DNA of 64,000 nt from Leptospiraceae bacterium (GTDB lineage Bacteria; Spirochaetota; Leptospiria; Leptospirales; Leptospiraceae). Both the position numbers and the translations under genes were made by a program. The stretch spans positions 395,001 through 459,000 of the forward strand of contig JACKPC010000002.1 in the NCBI GenBank assembly GCA_024233835.1. The letters run 5' to 3'. Of the stretch, positions 53,389 to 63,200 are shown in pieces. Numbering within the stretch: the first letter of the stretch is position 1; each line of letters opens with the position of its first letter. Under the pieces are notes generated by a model. It was given only the letters and a program-made list of their open reading frames with translations. It was not told the origin of the DNA and ran no database searches.

Positions 53389-53991
53389 ATGTTAAAAAAA
53401 AATATATCAATATTAATCTTTGTGCTTCTTTCTATAGGTTTATCGTTTTGTAGCAACATAGAAAAAGAAAAGAATGATAAAATGTTAGCTATTGAAAGCA
53501 TTATAGCAGTGGAAAATGTCAACACAGAAGATAACACTGAGTTCCAGAAACAAGCCTCTTTATCTGCTTCTGAAGAACTAAAGTTAGTTATCAAGAAAAG
53601 TCAGGATCGACTTACTTCTAACGAACTATACAGAGATCAAAATATCACCTTAACCGATACAGACATTAATAATGTAACTAATATTATGGTGGATATGAAC
53701 CAATTAAATGATATTTCTGTAAATACTAACGACATTGTTCAGCCATTTGAATTAACAAAAGATGACCTCAGTGCTTTGAAAATTGCTTCGACAATGAGCT
53801 TAAAGCAGATAAATACTTTAGCGACAACAGCTTGTGTTGTTTCTGAAAATACTCAAACTAGGAGCACTATATCTATGTATTCAGATTGCTATAATCACTA
53901 CCAAAATGCTGTAGCAGCTGCAAATAGAGGTGATGTATGGAGTTGGTTATATAATGTTATTTATTTGATAACACACTGTGCAGGTTTATGA
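53389..53991 (+). CDS. Lipoprotein of unknown function, first of a pair
   Basis: A 200-aa lipoprotein with signal ending LSFC at 20, then an acidic, Asn/Asp-rich body (QNITLTDTDINNVTNIMVDM and similar) and a C-terminal part with three Cys (TTACVVSENTQTRS, YSDCYNHY, ITHCAGL). AAGGA lies ten bases before ATG 53389; ATG 53353 has none. The next small lipoprotein starts 12 bases later, the same two-lipoprotein layout as in the RHS array, but without RHS sequence. Could be a secreted effector-like protein, though no family is recognised. Confidence 0.65.
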   Translation: MLKKNISILIFVLLSIGLSFCSNIEKEKNDKMLAIESIIAVENVNTEDNTEFQKQASLSASEELKLVIKKSQDRLTSNELYRDQNITLTDTDINNVTNIMVDMNQLNDISVNTNDIVQPFELTKDDLSALKIASTMSLKQINTLATTACVVSENTQTRSTISMYSDCYNHYQNAVAAANRGDVWSWLYNVIYLITHCAGL

Positions 53992-54003
53992 TAGGATTAC
54001 TAT

Positions 54004-54213
54004 ATGAAAATATTAAAATATACAATTCCTTTCATACTTTTGTTTCTGATGCAGTGTTATAATGGTAAGCAAGTTGATGATACTCTGAAGTATTTTTGTT
54101 CAGCTAATTTTTTGAATGCACAGACACAGAAAGACAAAGATTTTATACTTCTTTCATGTGTAAACTATTTTTTGGACAGGCAAAGATTAAATGATTCAAA
54201 AAAAATAAAGTAA
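54004..54213 (+). CDS. Small lipoprotein, second of a pair
   Basis: A 69-aa protein with signal ending FLMQC at 18 and a short soluble part (DTLKYFCSANFLNAQTQKDK) carrying two further Cys. It lies 12 bases after the larger lipoprotein and is presumably co-transcribed from the promoter at 53235. Size and position are like those of the candidate immunity lipoproteins of the RHS array. The 150 bases that follow hold nothing recognisable. Confidence 0.55.
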   Translation: MKILKYTIPFILLFLMQCYNGKQVDDTLKYFCSANFLNAQTQKDKDFILLSCVNYFLDRQRLNDSKKIK

Positions 54214-54363
54214 AAAGCACTGGTATTCCCAAGATCTTGTGATTCCACTTCCAAACAAGCTCTTGGGTAGTAATTTAACCATTACATCGTAGCTGGTACC
54301 TAAAGACACAGCTCACCCGCAGTTTTTTTCGTTCTGTTCTTGTTGTAAGAAAAACCCCGGTTT

Positions 54364-54801
54364 CTATTCTCTGTAAGGGTAGAAAAGATTCTCCTGTTCT
54401 GGAATTTCTTCCTTTATTTCTTCAGAATGTAAAAAACTGTCACCGTGAACGTTTTCTTTATAAGGATTTTTCTTGTACTCACGGTTACACATATTTACAA
54501 TGCTTACCGGAAGAAGATTTTTAATTCTTGAAAAATCAATCCTATAGAGTTTTCCGCTACTTCTTGTCTGCCCTACCCTTTCCAGTTTAATCCCGTATCT
54601 TGCGAGAAAATCAGAAAGCAGTGTAGTCCATGCCGGTGTAAAGGACTGCTTGATTTTCATTACCCATGAGTGAATGAGTGTTTTAATTTCAGTTTCTAAT
54701 TTCCTGTAAGAACGCAGGGCGATTTCTTCAGGAGATGTAGATAGGATTTGTAATTTCAGTTTCTCTGCATAGAGCAGGAGTTTCTCCTGGTATTCGCATT
54801 T
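54364..54801 (-). pseudogene. 5'-truncated gene of unknown function
   Basis: The frame is open for 145 sense codons from just after a TAA at 54802-54804 to its stop at 54364, but has no ATG, GTG or TTG before Met at 54660. The open upstream part (KLLLYAEKLKLQILSTSPEE, then IALRSYRKLETEIKTLIHSW) looks like normal protein sequence. It continues into WTTLLSDFLARYGIKLERVG and a basic end. It is probably the C-terminal remnant of a longer protein; its 5' end has been replaced by the lipoprotein fragment at 54728, which overlaps it by 74 bases in another frame. Confidence 0.55.
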
Positions 54802-54952
54802 TTAAGTCCTCACATTTTTTCTTTGCCTTTTCCCAACCCATTGCACCCTGATAGTCGCTTAAACTAACTTTCTTAGTATCTTTGCGGTTATCGCTACTAC
54901 ACCCGACAATAGTAAATATAATTGTCAATAAGATAAAATTCAGTATTTTCAT
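54728..54952 (-). CDS. Truncated DUF1566-like lipoprotein
   Basis: A 74-aa frame with signal ending TIVGCSS at 17-19 and GAMGWEKAKKKCEDLKMRIP, the start of a DUF1566/Lcl-type domain normally followed by about 100 more residues. After MRIP the sequence changes character (GETPALCRETEITNPIYIS) because it has run into another gene in the wrong frame. This marks a recombination or deletion junction near 54800. AGAGGA precedes ATG 54952. Not likely to make a folded domain. Confidence 0.6.
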   Translation of the reverse strand: MKILNFILLTIIFTIVGCSSDNRKDTKKVSLSDYQGAMGWEKAKKKCEDLKMRIPGETPALCRETEITNPIYIS

Positions 54953-55106
54953 AACATCCTCTATTGCTAATAATATAAAATACAAGCTATCTTGTCAATA
55001 AAAATTGAATAAATACATTTAGAATTCCGGATGAATTGACATGCTAAAGTTTTGAGTATAACTAAAAGATAGTTTAAGAAATAGTTATAAAACAAGCAGG
55101 ATTACT

Positions 55107-55180
55107 CCGGTAAAAATGAAACCTATACCTGCTTAAATCGGTTATAGGAAAACTCAGGAGCTATCTTTATTCAATATATA
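55107..55180 (+). repeat. 74-bp dispersed direct repeat, copy A
   Basis: Matches 56501-56574 at about 68 of 74 positions. It contains a short hairpin, CCTATACC with GGTTATAGG, and a conserved block GAAAACTCAGGAGCTATCTT. It lies 90 bases before the gene at 55270. The bases 54953-55106 show nothing else. Confidence 0.85.
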
Positions 55181-55269
55181 AATAAGAACCGGTGGGGTAT
55201 ATTAAGTTCTGTTTATTCTTTACCAAAAGGGGTTTTATATAGAAGATGTATTTGAGGAGATGATCGAGA

Positions 55270-55605
55270 ATGTCTATTCCAAAGAAAGGTTCCAGAAAAA
55301 TTATAGTAAACAATATAGAGTTCAGGTGGCGAGTTAGACATAAACCTACTTACCTTCAAGGAGCTTTTGGGCATATTGCGACCGCTGCTATTGAGTTATT
55401 TGAACATCCGGTTTCAGTATTGTTAGTAAAATTTCCATTCGCTCGCTGTGACAATTGGCTGGGAATAAGTTCTTTGGCAATTACTCCTGCTCTGCTTGAA
55501 AGGGTAATCAATAAAGCTATAGAAGAAGGATGGAAATCTACTTCCTCGGAAAAATATTTCTTGAATATTATGGATGATTTTATTGAAAATAAAGATAAGC
55601 ATTAG
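55270..55605 (+). CDS. Small conserved-looking hypothetical protein
   Basis: A 111-aa soluble protein: basic start (MSIPKKGSRKIIVNNIEFRW then RVRHKPTYLQGAFGHI), a middle with HPVSVLLVKFPFARCDNWLG, and SSLAITPALLERVINKAIEE at the end. The RRW/RVR-type opening resembles small uncharacterised proteins seen in many bacteria (recollection), without assigned function. GAGGAG is about ten bases before ATG. It lies inside the pair of 74-bp repeats, with the GspG-like gene. Confidence 0.65.
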   Translation: MSIPKKGSRKIIVNNIEFRWRVRHKPTYLQGAFGHIATAAIELFEHPVSVLLVKFPFARCDNWLGISSLAITPALLERVINKAIEEGWKSTSSEKYFLNIMDDFIENKDKH

Positions 55606-55656
55606 TATCATTTTTCATATTGATGGAGATATGGAATTTTAAAATAATGCTGGATA

Positions 55657-56181
55657 ATGAATATGAAAGATATATTTTTACTTTTTATAAAGTTGTATAT
55701 ATTCATTAATATATTTCTTATTTTATCTGATGAAATCTTACTAAAAGACTATGTTCCTCCTTGCAACTTGGATACTGTAGCTTTAAAACTCAAAAAAGAC
55801 TCTTTAGAGTTATCTATGCATTTAGAAAGATATCATGCTGCTTATGGACATTACCCTTCTGAAAAGCAGGGCTTAAGAGCCCTCATCGAAATACCAAAAT
55901 TCGACAAAATTCCTGAGAATTATAAACCCATGATTAAAAATCGATCTGCTATCCTTGATCCCTGGGGAACACCTTACATTCTAAAATTTAAAACTAATTC
56001 AGATGATTTTATGATAGTAACATTAGGAAAAAATAAAATTCCAGGAGGAAAAGGGAAAAATATGGATTTTAATATTTTAAAAGGTATTCCAAAAGCCTAC
56101 TATACTCTTGAGAGGTCAAAACAGTTTTTTAATATTGTATTTTTTCCTTTTCTATTACTTTCCAAGATACAGGATGATTAA
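55657..56181 (+). CDS. GspG-like C-terminal domain protein without prepilin motif
   Basis: A 174-aa protein. An N-terminal membrane helix (about 5-23) is followed by a periplasmic domain with the type II secretion major-pseudopilin pattern: LERYHAAYGHYPSEKQGLRA, then YKPMIKNRSAILDPWGTPY and VTLGKNKIPGGKGKNMDFNI, which is the Ca-binding loop region of GspG. The N terminus lacks the prepilin cleavage motif (GFTLIE-type), so it cannot be processed as a pseudopilin. It may be an inner-membrane-anchored protein that uses the domain for another task. No other secretion gene is near. Start uncertain by a few codons. Confidence 0.75.
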   Translation: MNMKDIFLLFIKLYIFINIFLILSDEILLKDYVPPCNLDTVALKLKKDSLELSMHLERYHAAYGHYPSEKQGLRALIEIPKFDKIPENYKPMIKNRSAILDPWGTPYILKFKTNSDDFMIVTLGKNKIPGGKGKNMDFNILKGIPKAYYTLERSKQFFNIVFFPFLLLSKIQDD

Positions 56182-56500
56182 TTAAATTATTACTCATCCA
56201 TACATTATCGTTCTTTAAAATACTAATCAGTGGTTTGATTTCGACTATCAAATCCAGAACCTTTGAGGCTATACTGGAAGAAATTTTTCCAAGTTCAAAA
56301 AGTTTCACTATAGCTACTTTCCGTATTTCATATTCAAATTATTCCTCGCTTAATTTCAGATTCTCAGCAAGGGAAAAAGGAAAACTTACTTATAGGGTTT
56401 GCATATCCACAATCCTCAGGTAAATTATCTGACCCTTTTACTAAAATTACAAGCACTTTTCTTCCGGGAATTGCCCTCTCCTTTACCGGCTTAATTGCCA

Positions 56501-56574
56501 CCGGTAAAATTGAAACCTATATCCGCTTAAACCGGTTACAGGAAAACTCAGGAGCTATCTTTATTCATTATATA
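56501..56574 (+). repeat. 74-bp dispersed direct repeat, copy B
   Basis: Second copy, same orientation as copy A, 1,394 bases away. Together they bracket the genes at 55270 and 55657. Differences are substitutions only, with no indel. Confidence 0.85.
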
Positions 56575-56727
56575 GGGCTTAACATATATTTTCGCTGCAT
56601 TATTCCAAACTTTAGTTTATATTTTTTCCAGAAAAATTTATTACATTAAGTGTATATTACTTTTATGGAGCATTAGGTTTTCAGTATAATGAATTTGGAA
56701 AAGAAGTTAAGGCTTTCTTATTTAGTA

Positions 56728-56814
56728 TTATAGAGACAAAATAAACAAAGCTATTGAGATTACCAGGGCAATCAAGACTATAACTGTTTTTTTTGTTTTA
56801 GATAATTTGGCCAT
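56728..56814 (-). CDS. Possible 28-aa hydrophobic micro-protein
   Basis: Reads MAKLSKTKKTVIVLIALVIS followed by IALFILSL: a lysine-rich head then one membrane helix to the end. GGA stands seven bases before ATG. The shape is that of small membrane peptides, including toxins of type I systems, but no antisense RNA is demonstrable. Low confidence. Confidence 0.3.
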   Translation of the reverse strand: MAKLSKTKKTVIVLIALVISIALFILSL

Positions 56815-56886
56815 AATTCTATCCATCCTATATTTCTTCTTTCCTGCTTGACAGAAAAGTATAAGTGCAAGAATATTTTTCTTGAG

Positions 56887-58551
56887 ATGAGCTACCAGAC
56901 AATCGCAATAGAAATCACAGCTAAATGTAGGAATTGTAATAATCCGATTGCTTTAAATGCCTGTGTGAATGAGTTTCACTGTTCTCATTGCAGAGGGGTT
57001 TTTACCATTACTGAAAAACAATGGATGCTTATCATAGACGAAATGAAAGATGCAGGGTTTAAACTTGTGCCAAATGCAGAGTTACGAACTACAGTTCATA
57101 ATGATTCAACAGGCACTTTACGAATTATCATTAAAAAAATAAACCCTATTTGCCCCGGATGTAAAAAACCTATTCGCATAAACAATATAGATACTGAAAT
57201 TCCAAAGATTCGCTGTACAAATTGTTCAGAAGAAATTTCACAGAGAAAGGCAGATGCCTATTTTCAGAAAGCAGAACTCGTAAACTTTATTGCTGAAGAC
57301 AATCTCCAGATAAGGGAATCTATAAACTCCTATTTTTCAGAAACTCCAAACTTATCCTGTGTGAATTGCGGAGTTAATATAAAAGTAGATGGTAAGGAAA
57401 GACTTTGTATCTGCCAATATTGTAATACACAAAATATTATCCCGGATACTATTTGGTACAAGCTACATCCCTCAGAAAAAGTCAATACCTGGTATGCAAG
57501 TTTTACTACAAATTTCAACAGGGAAAAAAGAGAGTTCACCTTTGGTGGCACCTATGCCCTTACAGTTGATGAGGAGGACATACTCTATTGTGTGGGCTCT
57601 CCTCCTGATAACGATATTGCACTATGGGCGATGACACCCAAATGTGAACTTAAATGGATGAAACTCTTACCTGATAATTACGATTGCAAGGGTGTAGAAT
57701 TAACTTCAGAAGGAAATCTTCTCGTGTGGAGTGACAATGAGCATTCAGCTATGCTATTTAATAAAAATACAGGAGAGTTTATAAAGCATTTAGGAGGTAA
57801 AGAACCGGAGGGAAGCAAAATTCATATGCTCGATCTGGAAAGATGCGAATCCCTGGCAACAGATCCGGCAGGCTCTATTGTGGCATTTTTATACGGAAGA
57901 ATTTTACGTTTTTCTAATTATGGAAAAGGAATTGCTACCTGGCCACCTCATGGCTTTTTTTTCCGAAAAGAAAGACTTAGCTCCATCTATAAAGAGGGAG
58001 AAGATAAAAATAAGTCTAATCTGGTTTATTATGCACGCCAGGCCTCTTTTGTATATCCACAGAAATTATCTAATTACTCCAGGGTATATTCCAGCTTTGT
58101 ACAACACACTTCCATTCACATTTCCCGTGACAGTTCTTTAATTGTATATGCACCTCATCTTTTAGATTCCAGGAGATGTTTTATCGGTGGAGCCCATATT
58201 ACAAAGTTTAACAAAGAAGGCCGAATCGTTTTTAAGTTAGAATTGAAAGCTAAAACTTTAGAAACCTTTGCTCCCCGTACAGATGCAGAAGAAAATATTT
58301 ATATAGCTATTGATGATATTGATGAAACAGAAAATAGACGCCATAAACTTTTTAGAATAAAAGCCGATGGCAGCGAAATCCAAATGATAAAATCCGGAAG
58401 AATGGGAATTTCTTCTATTGGAAAAATGGCAGTTAATGCTATGGGAACTATATATATGCTTTCCGAAGACGGAGGCCTTAGAATTTTCTCTAAAAGTGGT
58501 GATTTAATATGGAGAAATAAACAGGCCCAATATGAAGATAATCTCGAATAA
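56887..58551 (+). CDS. Triple zinc-ribbon protein with C-terminal propeller-like domain
   Basis: A 554-aa cytoplasmic-looking protein. Three zinc-ribbon pairs lie in the first 190 residues: CRNCNNPI with FHCSHC, CPGCKKPIR with IRCTNC, and CVNCGVNIK with CICQYC. From about 215 on the sequence is strand-rich with repeated blade-like units (GTYALTVDEEDILYCVGSPP; CESLATDPAGSIVAFLYGRI; TDAEENIYIAIDDIDE; MGTIYMLSEDGGLRIFSKSG), resembling a WD/PQQ-like beta-propeller. No signal peptide. The start is ATG 56887; a TTG 39 bases upstream is also open. No family name is known to me. Confidence 0.65.
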   Translation: MSYQTIAIEITAKCRNCNNPIALNACVNEFHCSHCRGVFTITEKQWMLIIDEMKDAGFKLVPNAELRTTVHNDSTGTLRIIIKKINPICPGCKKPIRINNIDTEIPKIRCTNCSEEISQRKADAYFQKAELVNFIAEDNLQIRESINSYFSETPNLSCVNCGVNIKVDGKERLCICQYCNTQNIIPDTIWYKLHPSEKVNTWYASFTTNFNREKREFTFGGTYALTVDEEDILYCVGSPPDNDIALWAMTPKCELKWMKLLPDNYDCKGVELTSEGNLLVWSDNEHSAMLFNKNTGEFIKHLGGKEPEGSKIHMLDLERCESLATDPAGSIVAFLYGRILRFSNYGKGIATWPPHGFFFRKERLSSIYKEGEDKNKSNLVYYARQASFVYPQKLSNYSRVYSSFVQHTSIHISRDSSLIVYAPHLLDSRRCFIGGAHITKFNKEGRIVFKLELKAKTLETFAPRTDAEENIYIAIDDIDETENRRHKLFRIKADGSEIQMIKSGRMGISSIGKMAVNAMGTIYMLSEDGGLRIFSKSGDLIWRNKQAQYEDNLE

Positions 58552-58673
58552 CATTCTTATACATGGATATTTCACCTAATAATCATTAAAAAACTTTTCT
58601 GATTCAAATAAAATCCCGTAAATACTGACACTTTCTCTTATTTCATTTACCTTTATATACAGAGGTAATTGAA

Positions 58674-60224
58674 ATGAGAAAGCTCCTTTTACTTCTCTTT
58701 CTCTTCTCGTTTATTTGGGCTGAAGAAAAATTTCATAATGTCCTTATTTTAGAGCCGGATAATGCTTTAGAGTTGGCATTGAGAAGACAAATGTATTTGA
58801 AATTCATTCGGGAAAAGAAAGAGATTAACCAACAATATATCAAAGAAAAATGGATGGACTATCTTCCCAGTCTGGGTATTTCCTATAGCCGACAGAAGTA
58901 TATCCTGAAAGAAAATGAAGACATTATTTATAATGAATTGCGTTTGAATGCAGAACAACTTATTTACGATGGTGGAAGAAGAAATACTGAACTTGAACTG
59001 GCCAAATTAAATTTATCCTTAAGTAAAGAAGAATATAGAAATGAGCTGAATAGGAGCACCTATGAATTTAAAAATGCTTATCAAACTGTACTGGCTTCTC
59101 AAATTAAAACAAGACTCTACTATAAATCTTATATTCGATCTCTAAAAGAACTCAAATGGATTGAAAAAGAACTTGGGGAGGGATTTCTAACCGAAAGTGA
59201 CAAACTCTATTCAGAAAGCCGTTTAAAAGAAGTAGAGCTTTACCTCCAAAAGGCAAAAAACGAATACAGCTCATCCCTGAGGGAATTAAAAAGACAACTT
59301 GGTATAATTGCAAAAGAAAAAGTATTACTGTCTGATAACTTACTAATAGACTATATCCTTCGAAAACCTCCTTTAAGCTATCAGGATTTTAAATCTACAA
59401 TTACTCAAAATGCCGGCTTAAAAGCAAAAAAAGAATTACTCCAGGCCCGCATCGCTCAAAGGGAGAAGTCAATGCAGGATAAATTTTATCTTCCCAATAT
59501 AAGTTTAGGAGCTTACCTCGGAAAAACTTCTGAAACTTTTCCCTTAAACAAAACAAACTGGGGTGTTTACTTCAAACTGGCCTTTCCATTCGGAGGTAAT
59601 CCCGGATTTAGTTCTAATTCTTCACTGAATAGTCGTTCTAATAATAGCCCTGATACAGGAGTGAATGTAAAGAGTCGGAATATCAATTCTTTACAGCAAT
59701 CAGATCTACAAGTACCCAATCATTACTCGATTAGAAGAAAACAAATGGAGAGCCATTTGAATTTTAGAAAAAGCGTTTATTCTTACAATTCTAAACTTTT
59801 GAATATTGAACAGGGGATAGAAGAAAACCTTGGCCTTTTAAATGAACACTGGAATTCAATCCGACTATCTATGAAAACTATTGAAGTAAAACATAAACTC
59901 TTAGGAATACAGCAATTAGCCTTGCAGGTAGGTTCCGGTAAGCGTCTCGATGTTTTAAATTCAGAGCTTGATCTGATAAAAGCAGAAGACTTTCTTTTTG
60001 AAAGTTTACTTTCTTACTTCCGTGTTGCCAATCATTTAATTTTTATTACAGGTGATAATACTTTATCGACTACATTTTACTCTTATGAAAAAGGAAAAGG
60101 AAGCATGAAAGATTTTTTATCAGGACTTGAAGATACAAGGACTAATCACTCTGAAAAAGAAGAAAGGAATACTATTTTAGATAATACAGACAAACTAATA
60201 TTGGATGAGGTTACAATCGAATGA
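58674..60224 (+). CDS. TolC-like outer-membrane efflux protein
   Basis: A 516-aa exported protein (signal ending FIWAEE). Two long helical hairpins with OEP-type pattern are seen: LNAEQLIYDGGRRNTELELA, then LSKEEYRNELNRSTYEFKNA and EKELGEGFLTESDKLYSESR; the second half repeats this with LALQVGSGKRLDVLNSELDL. The Ser/Asn-rich segment at about 310-345 may be an extracellular loop. TolC-type channels connect an inner-membrane pump to the outside. No pump or adaptor gene is in the window. AGAGG precedes ATG; the end overlaps the next gene by four bases. Confidence 0.88.
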   Translation: MRKLLLLLFLFSFIWAEEKFHNVLILEPDNALELALRRQMYLKFIREKKEINQQYIKEKWMDYLPSLGISYSRQKYILKENEDIIYNELRLNAEQLIYDGGRRNTELELAKLNLSLSKEEYRNELNRSTYEFKNAYQTVLASQIKTRLYYKSYIRSLKELKWIEKELGEGFLTESDKLYSESRLKEVELYLQKAKNEYSSSLRELKRQLGIIAKEKVLLSDNLLIDYILRKPPLSYQDFKSTITQNAGLKAKKELLQARIAQREKSMQDKFYLPNISLGAYLGKTSETFPLNKTNWGVYFKLAFPFGGNPGFSSNSSLNSRSNNSPDTGVNVKSRNINSLQQSDLQVPNHYSIRRKQMESHLNFRKSVYSYNSKLLNIEQGIEENLGLLNEHWNSIRLSMKTIEVKHKLLGIQQLALQVGSGKRLDVLNSELDLIKAEDFLFESLLSYFRVANHLIFITGDNTLSTTFYSYEKGKGSMKDFLSGLEDTRTNHSEKEERNTILDNTDKLILDEVTIE

Positions 60225-63200
60225 AAAATAGGTTAATTCTTTTCTTAGTTTTCTTATCTTCCTGTAATATTCTGGAAAATAAGTTAAAAGATTTAAGTGG
60301 AAATATGTTGAATCTTCTGGGCTACGGAGACAAAGAGAAGTTTCAGGTTCTTACAAGTTATCCTTCAGAATCGGGTTATGTAAATAGACAGGATACTATA
60401 AGTTTACAATTTAACAGGGAAATTAGTCCCCGTTCCTGCATGTCTGCATTTAACCTGCAACCGGCACTACCAGGCAACTTCACAGTGCAGCTAAATTCTC
60501 TTACTTTTAAGCCTTTTACTGAATTTGTTCCCGGACTTACTTATGTTTTAAGCCTTGGAAAATCCTGCGAAGATAAATCAGGGAATGATCTAAACGAAAC
60601 ATTTGTTCTAACTTTTCAGGTTGCAGGAGATACGAGTCTTCCGGAATTACTCACCATATCCACAAAAAGAGAACCTGAGTGCAATGATAATTCAGTTTAT
60701 ACACAGGTTTATCCAACAGAGGATAATAACATTCGAAAAGGACTCTGTAAAAATACTTCGTTTCGTTTTGCATTTAGCAAGAGCATGAATCCGGATAGTG
60801 TAGAACTCAGCTTGCAATTCCAACCGGCACTTACAGGTTCCTACGCCTGGTCAGAAAACAACCGAATGCTTGAATTTCAACCAGCTTTCGAATTACGAAA
60901 TGCTATGAACTATTTCTTAGCTATTTCTAAAGAAGCGATGGACTCTATTAAAAATCCTTTAAAAGATAATATTCGATTTTCATTTCAGGTGGGAAGAGAT
61001 ATAAATCCTCCCGAAATTATCCTTCTTGATGGATACAAGAAAGATGGGCAATCCTGTAAGCCGGGCAAGTTATACTCGGAAACCGAAGCCCTCGGTCTAT
61101 CTGATAAAATCGGTTTATGTTCTTCTCTTTATCCGAACTCAGATAATTCTCCAATCTATATTCACTTCAGCGAAAATATAGACAGCTCTTCTCTTGAATC
61201 TGCTTTTCAGATCCAACCCTTCATCAACGGAATCAAGCACTGGAAGAATTCACATCATCCTTCCTGTGGGAAAAGTGGAGACTGTTCGGAGAAAAGTTTA
61301 CTCGTTTTTACTCCCTCCGTTCCCTGGGAACACGGCAAAACCTATGTCATTAGCCTGGATACTTCCTTGCAAGATACGGTCGGTAACTTTCTAAAAGATT
61401 CTTATACTACCCATTTCACTATAGGAACTGATTTTAAAAAGCCCAGGCTTCTAAGATGGGGAATGAGACTTAATTTGGGAAGCGGAGACTGTGAAAACTC
61501 GGATATAACATTTTTTGAACCCGATACAGAAGGAAAGATAATTCGCTTTATTCCCTGCAAAGGAAAATCAGCGCTTATCTTAGAATTTTCTGAAGATATA
61601 AATCCTTTACACTTCATTAAAAACTTAAAAATAAGTCCTGCTTTTTCCTTTCAGCATGAGTGGGGAAAAGCTTCACATTCAGACTGTGGCAGCACAGGTC
61701 ATTGCGGAAACTATAGTCGAATACAAATAACTCCTCATGAAAATTATAGTAATGAAGAAATACAGATCCAGCTTTCAAATGCTTTATTAGACCCCGAAAC
61801 AAACCCTGCCGAAACCGATTATAGTATTTATTTTGCTACAAGTCCGGACACGGAATCTCCCTTCCTTGATCTTGACAGAGGAGCCGTTTTTGCTGACTAC
61901 GATACGGAATGTAAAGGATTAGCATTTACGAATATTTCAAACAACGAAAAAGGAATTTGTTCGCTTGCCGGAGGAATCAAATTTAAGTTCGTATTTACAG
62001 AAGCGATGGAAGAAAGCTCTGTCCTCAGAAGTTTTTCCATCCAACCGGCTGTTAAAGGAATTTTCAAAAAAGAAAGTGCCGATACTTTTAGCTTTTTTCC
62101 TACGGAATCTCTAGTTACATTTCAACAGTATAAATTGCAATTTTCTACAGAAGCAAAGGATTTATCCGGTAAAAATTTACGAGAGAATTTCAGCTTCAGT
62201 TTCATTACAGGAGATGGTACAGGCTCTATGGACGTTACAAATCCGAGTTTGATTTCTGTCAGAGCTGATGCAGAAAGAGACCCCGGAAGCTGTGATGGTA
62301 AAGCAGAAATGGACTTGCTATCTAATGATGCAGCAGATGATATATGCAGTTTTAATTTAAATGAGGTATTAAAAGGACCTATAATTACATTTCAATTCAG
62401 TGAAGAGATGAATAAAGACTCGGTTTTACAGGCTCTACACATTTCTCCTTCTGTATCCGGAAATATAAACTGGTTAAGTTCGAGTTCATTGGAGTATAGA
62501 ATAGATAAACCTTTGCAACAGGGAATTGGCTATGAAATCGAACTTACGAAAGATGCAAAAGATATAAAAGGGAATCCGTTAAATCAGGATTTTTATAAAC
62601 TTTTTCGAGTTTCTGAATACAAACTTTCTCCAAAAGTTATTTCTATTACCGGCAAAACCGCTTCTCTTTCTGACTGCAATAAGGATCTGTATACTTTAAA
62701 AACCCTTAATACTACTACACCTGTTTCCGGTTTCTGCACAAAGGAGAATCGTTCTTTTCTTTTTGACTTTTCTGAAGATATGGATAAGCTTTCTCTGGAA
62801 TCCTATTTAAAACTTTCTCCATTCATTCCATTGAATTTTACCTGGATTTCAGCCCAAGAACTTGAAATAAAACCCGCAACGGAATTACAATACGGACAAA
62901 TTTATTCCTTTCGTCTCTCTTCTGAAATTAAAGATATTCAGGGACAGTACATGAATCCTGCTGAATATTCTTTCATTGCGGGAGAATTAGACAGTACAAA
63001 ACCCAATTTATCTTGTTCTAATTGCGGCTTATTTCTGGAACTGAATGAAGATGCAGACGGATGCTCCAACAGTGAAGCAGATGACATACAGGTAAAGGAT
63101 AGTGCAATTGTAAATAAAGTATGCAGGACTCAAACCCTAAAACTGAATTTTAGCGAAGAAATTGATTTAAATTCCTTTACTTCTTCTTTCAGTGTTTCTC

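Larger units (their letters stand above)
56182..56886. other. Intergenic region with repeat copy B, hairpin and a 28-codon frame
   Basis: No gene of normal length is convincing. It contains TTTACCGG (56482-56489) pairing with CCGGTAAA (56501-56508), the second 74-bp repeat, and a minus-strand micro-frame at 56728-56814. The stretch 56182-56480 shows nothing recognisable. Confidence 0.5.

Noticed and set aside
56235..56423. Plus-strand 62-codon frame in the gap after the GspG-like gene
   Set aside because: No ribosome site, low-complexity serine-rich composition and no resemblance to a family.
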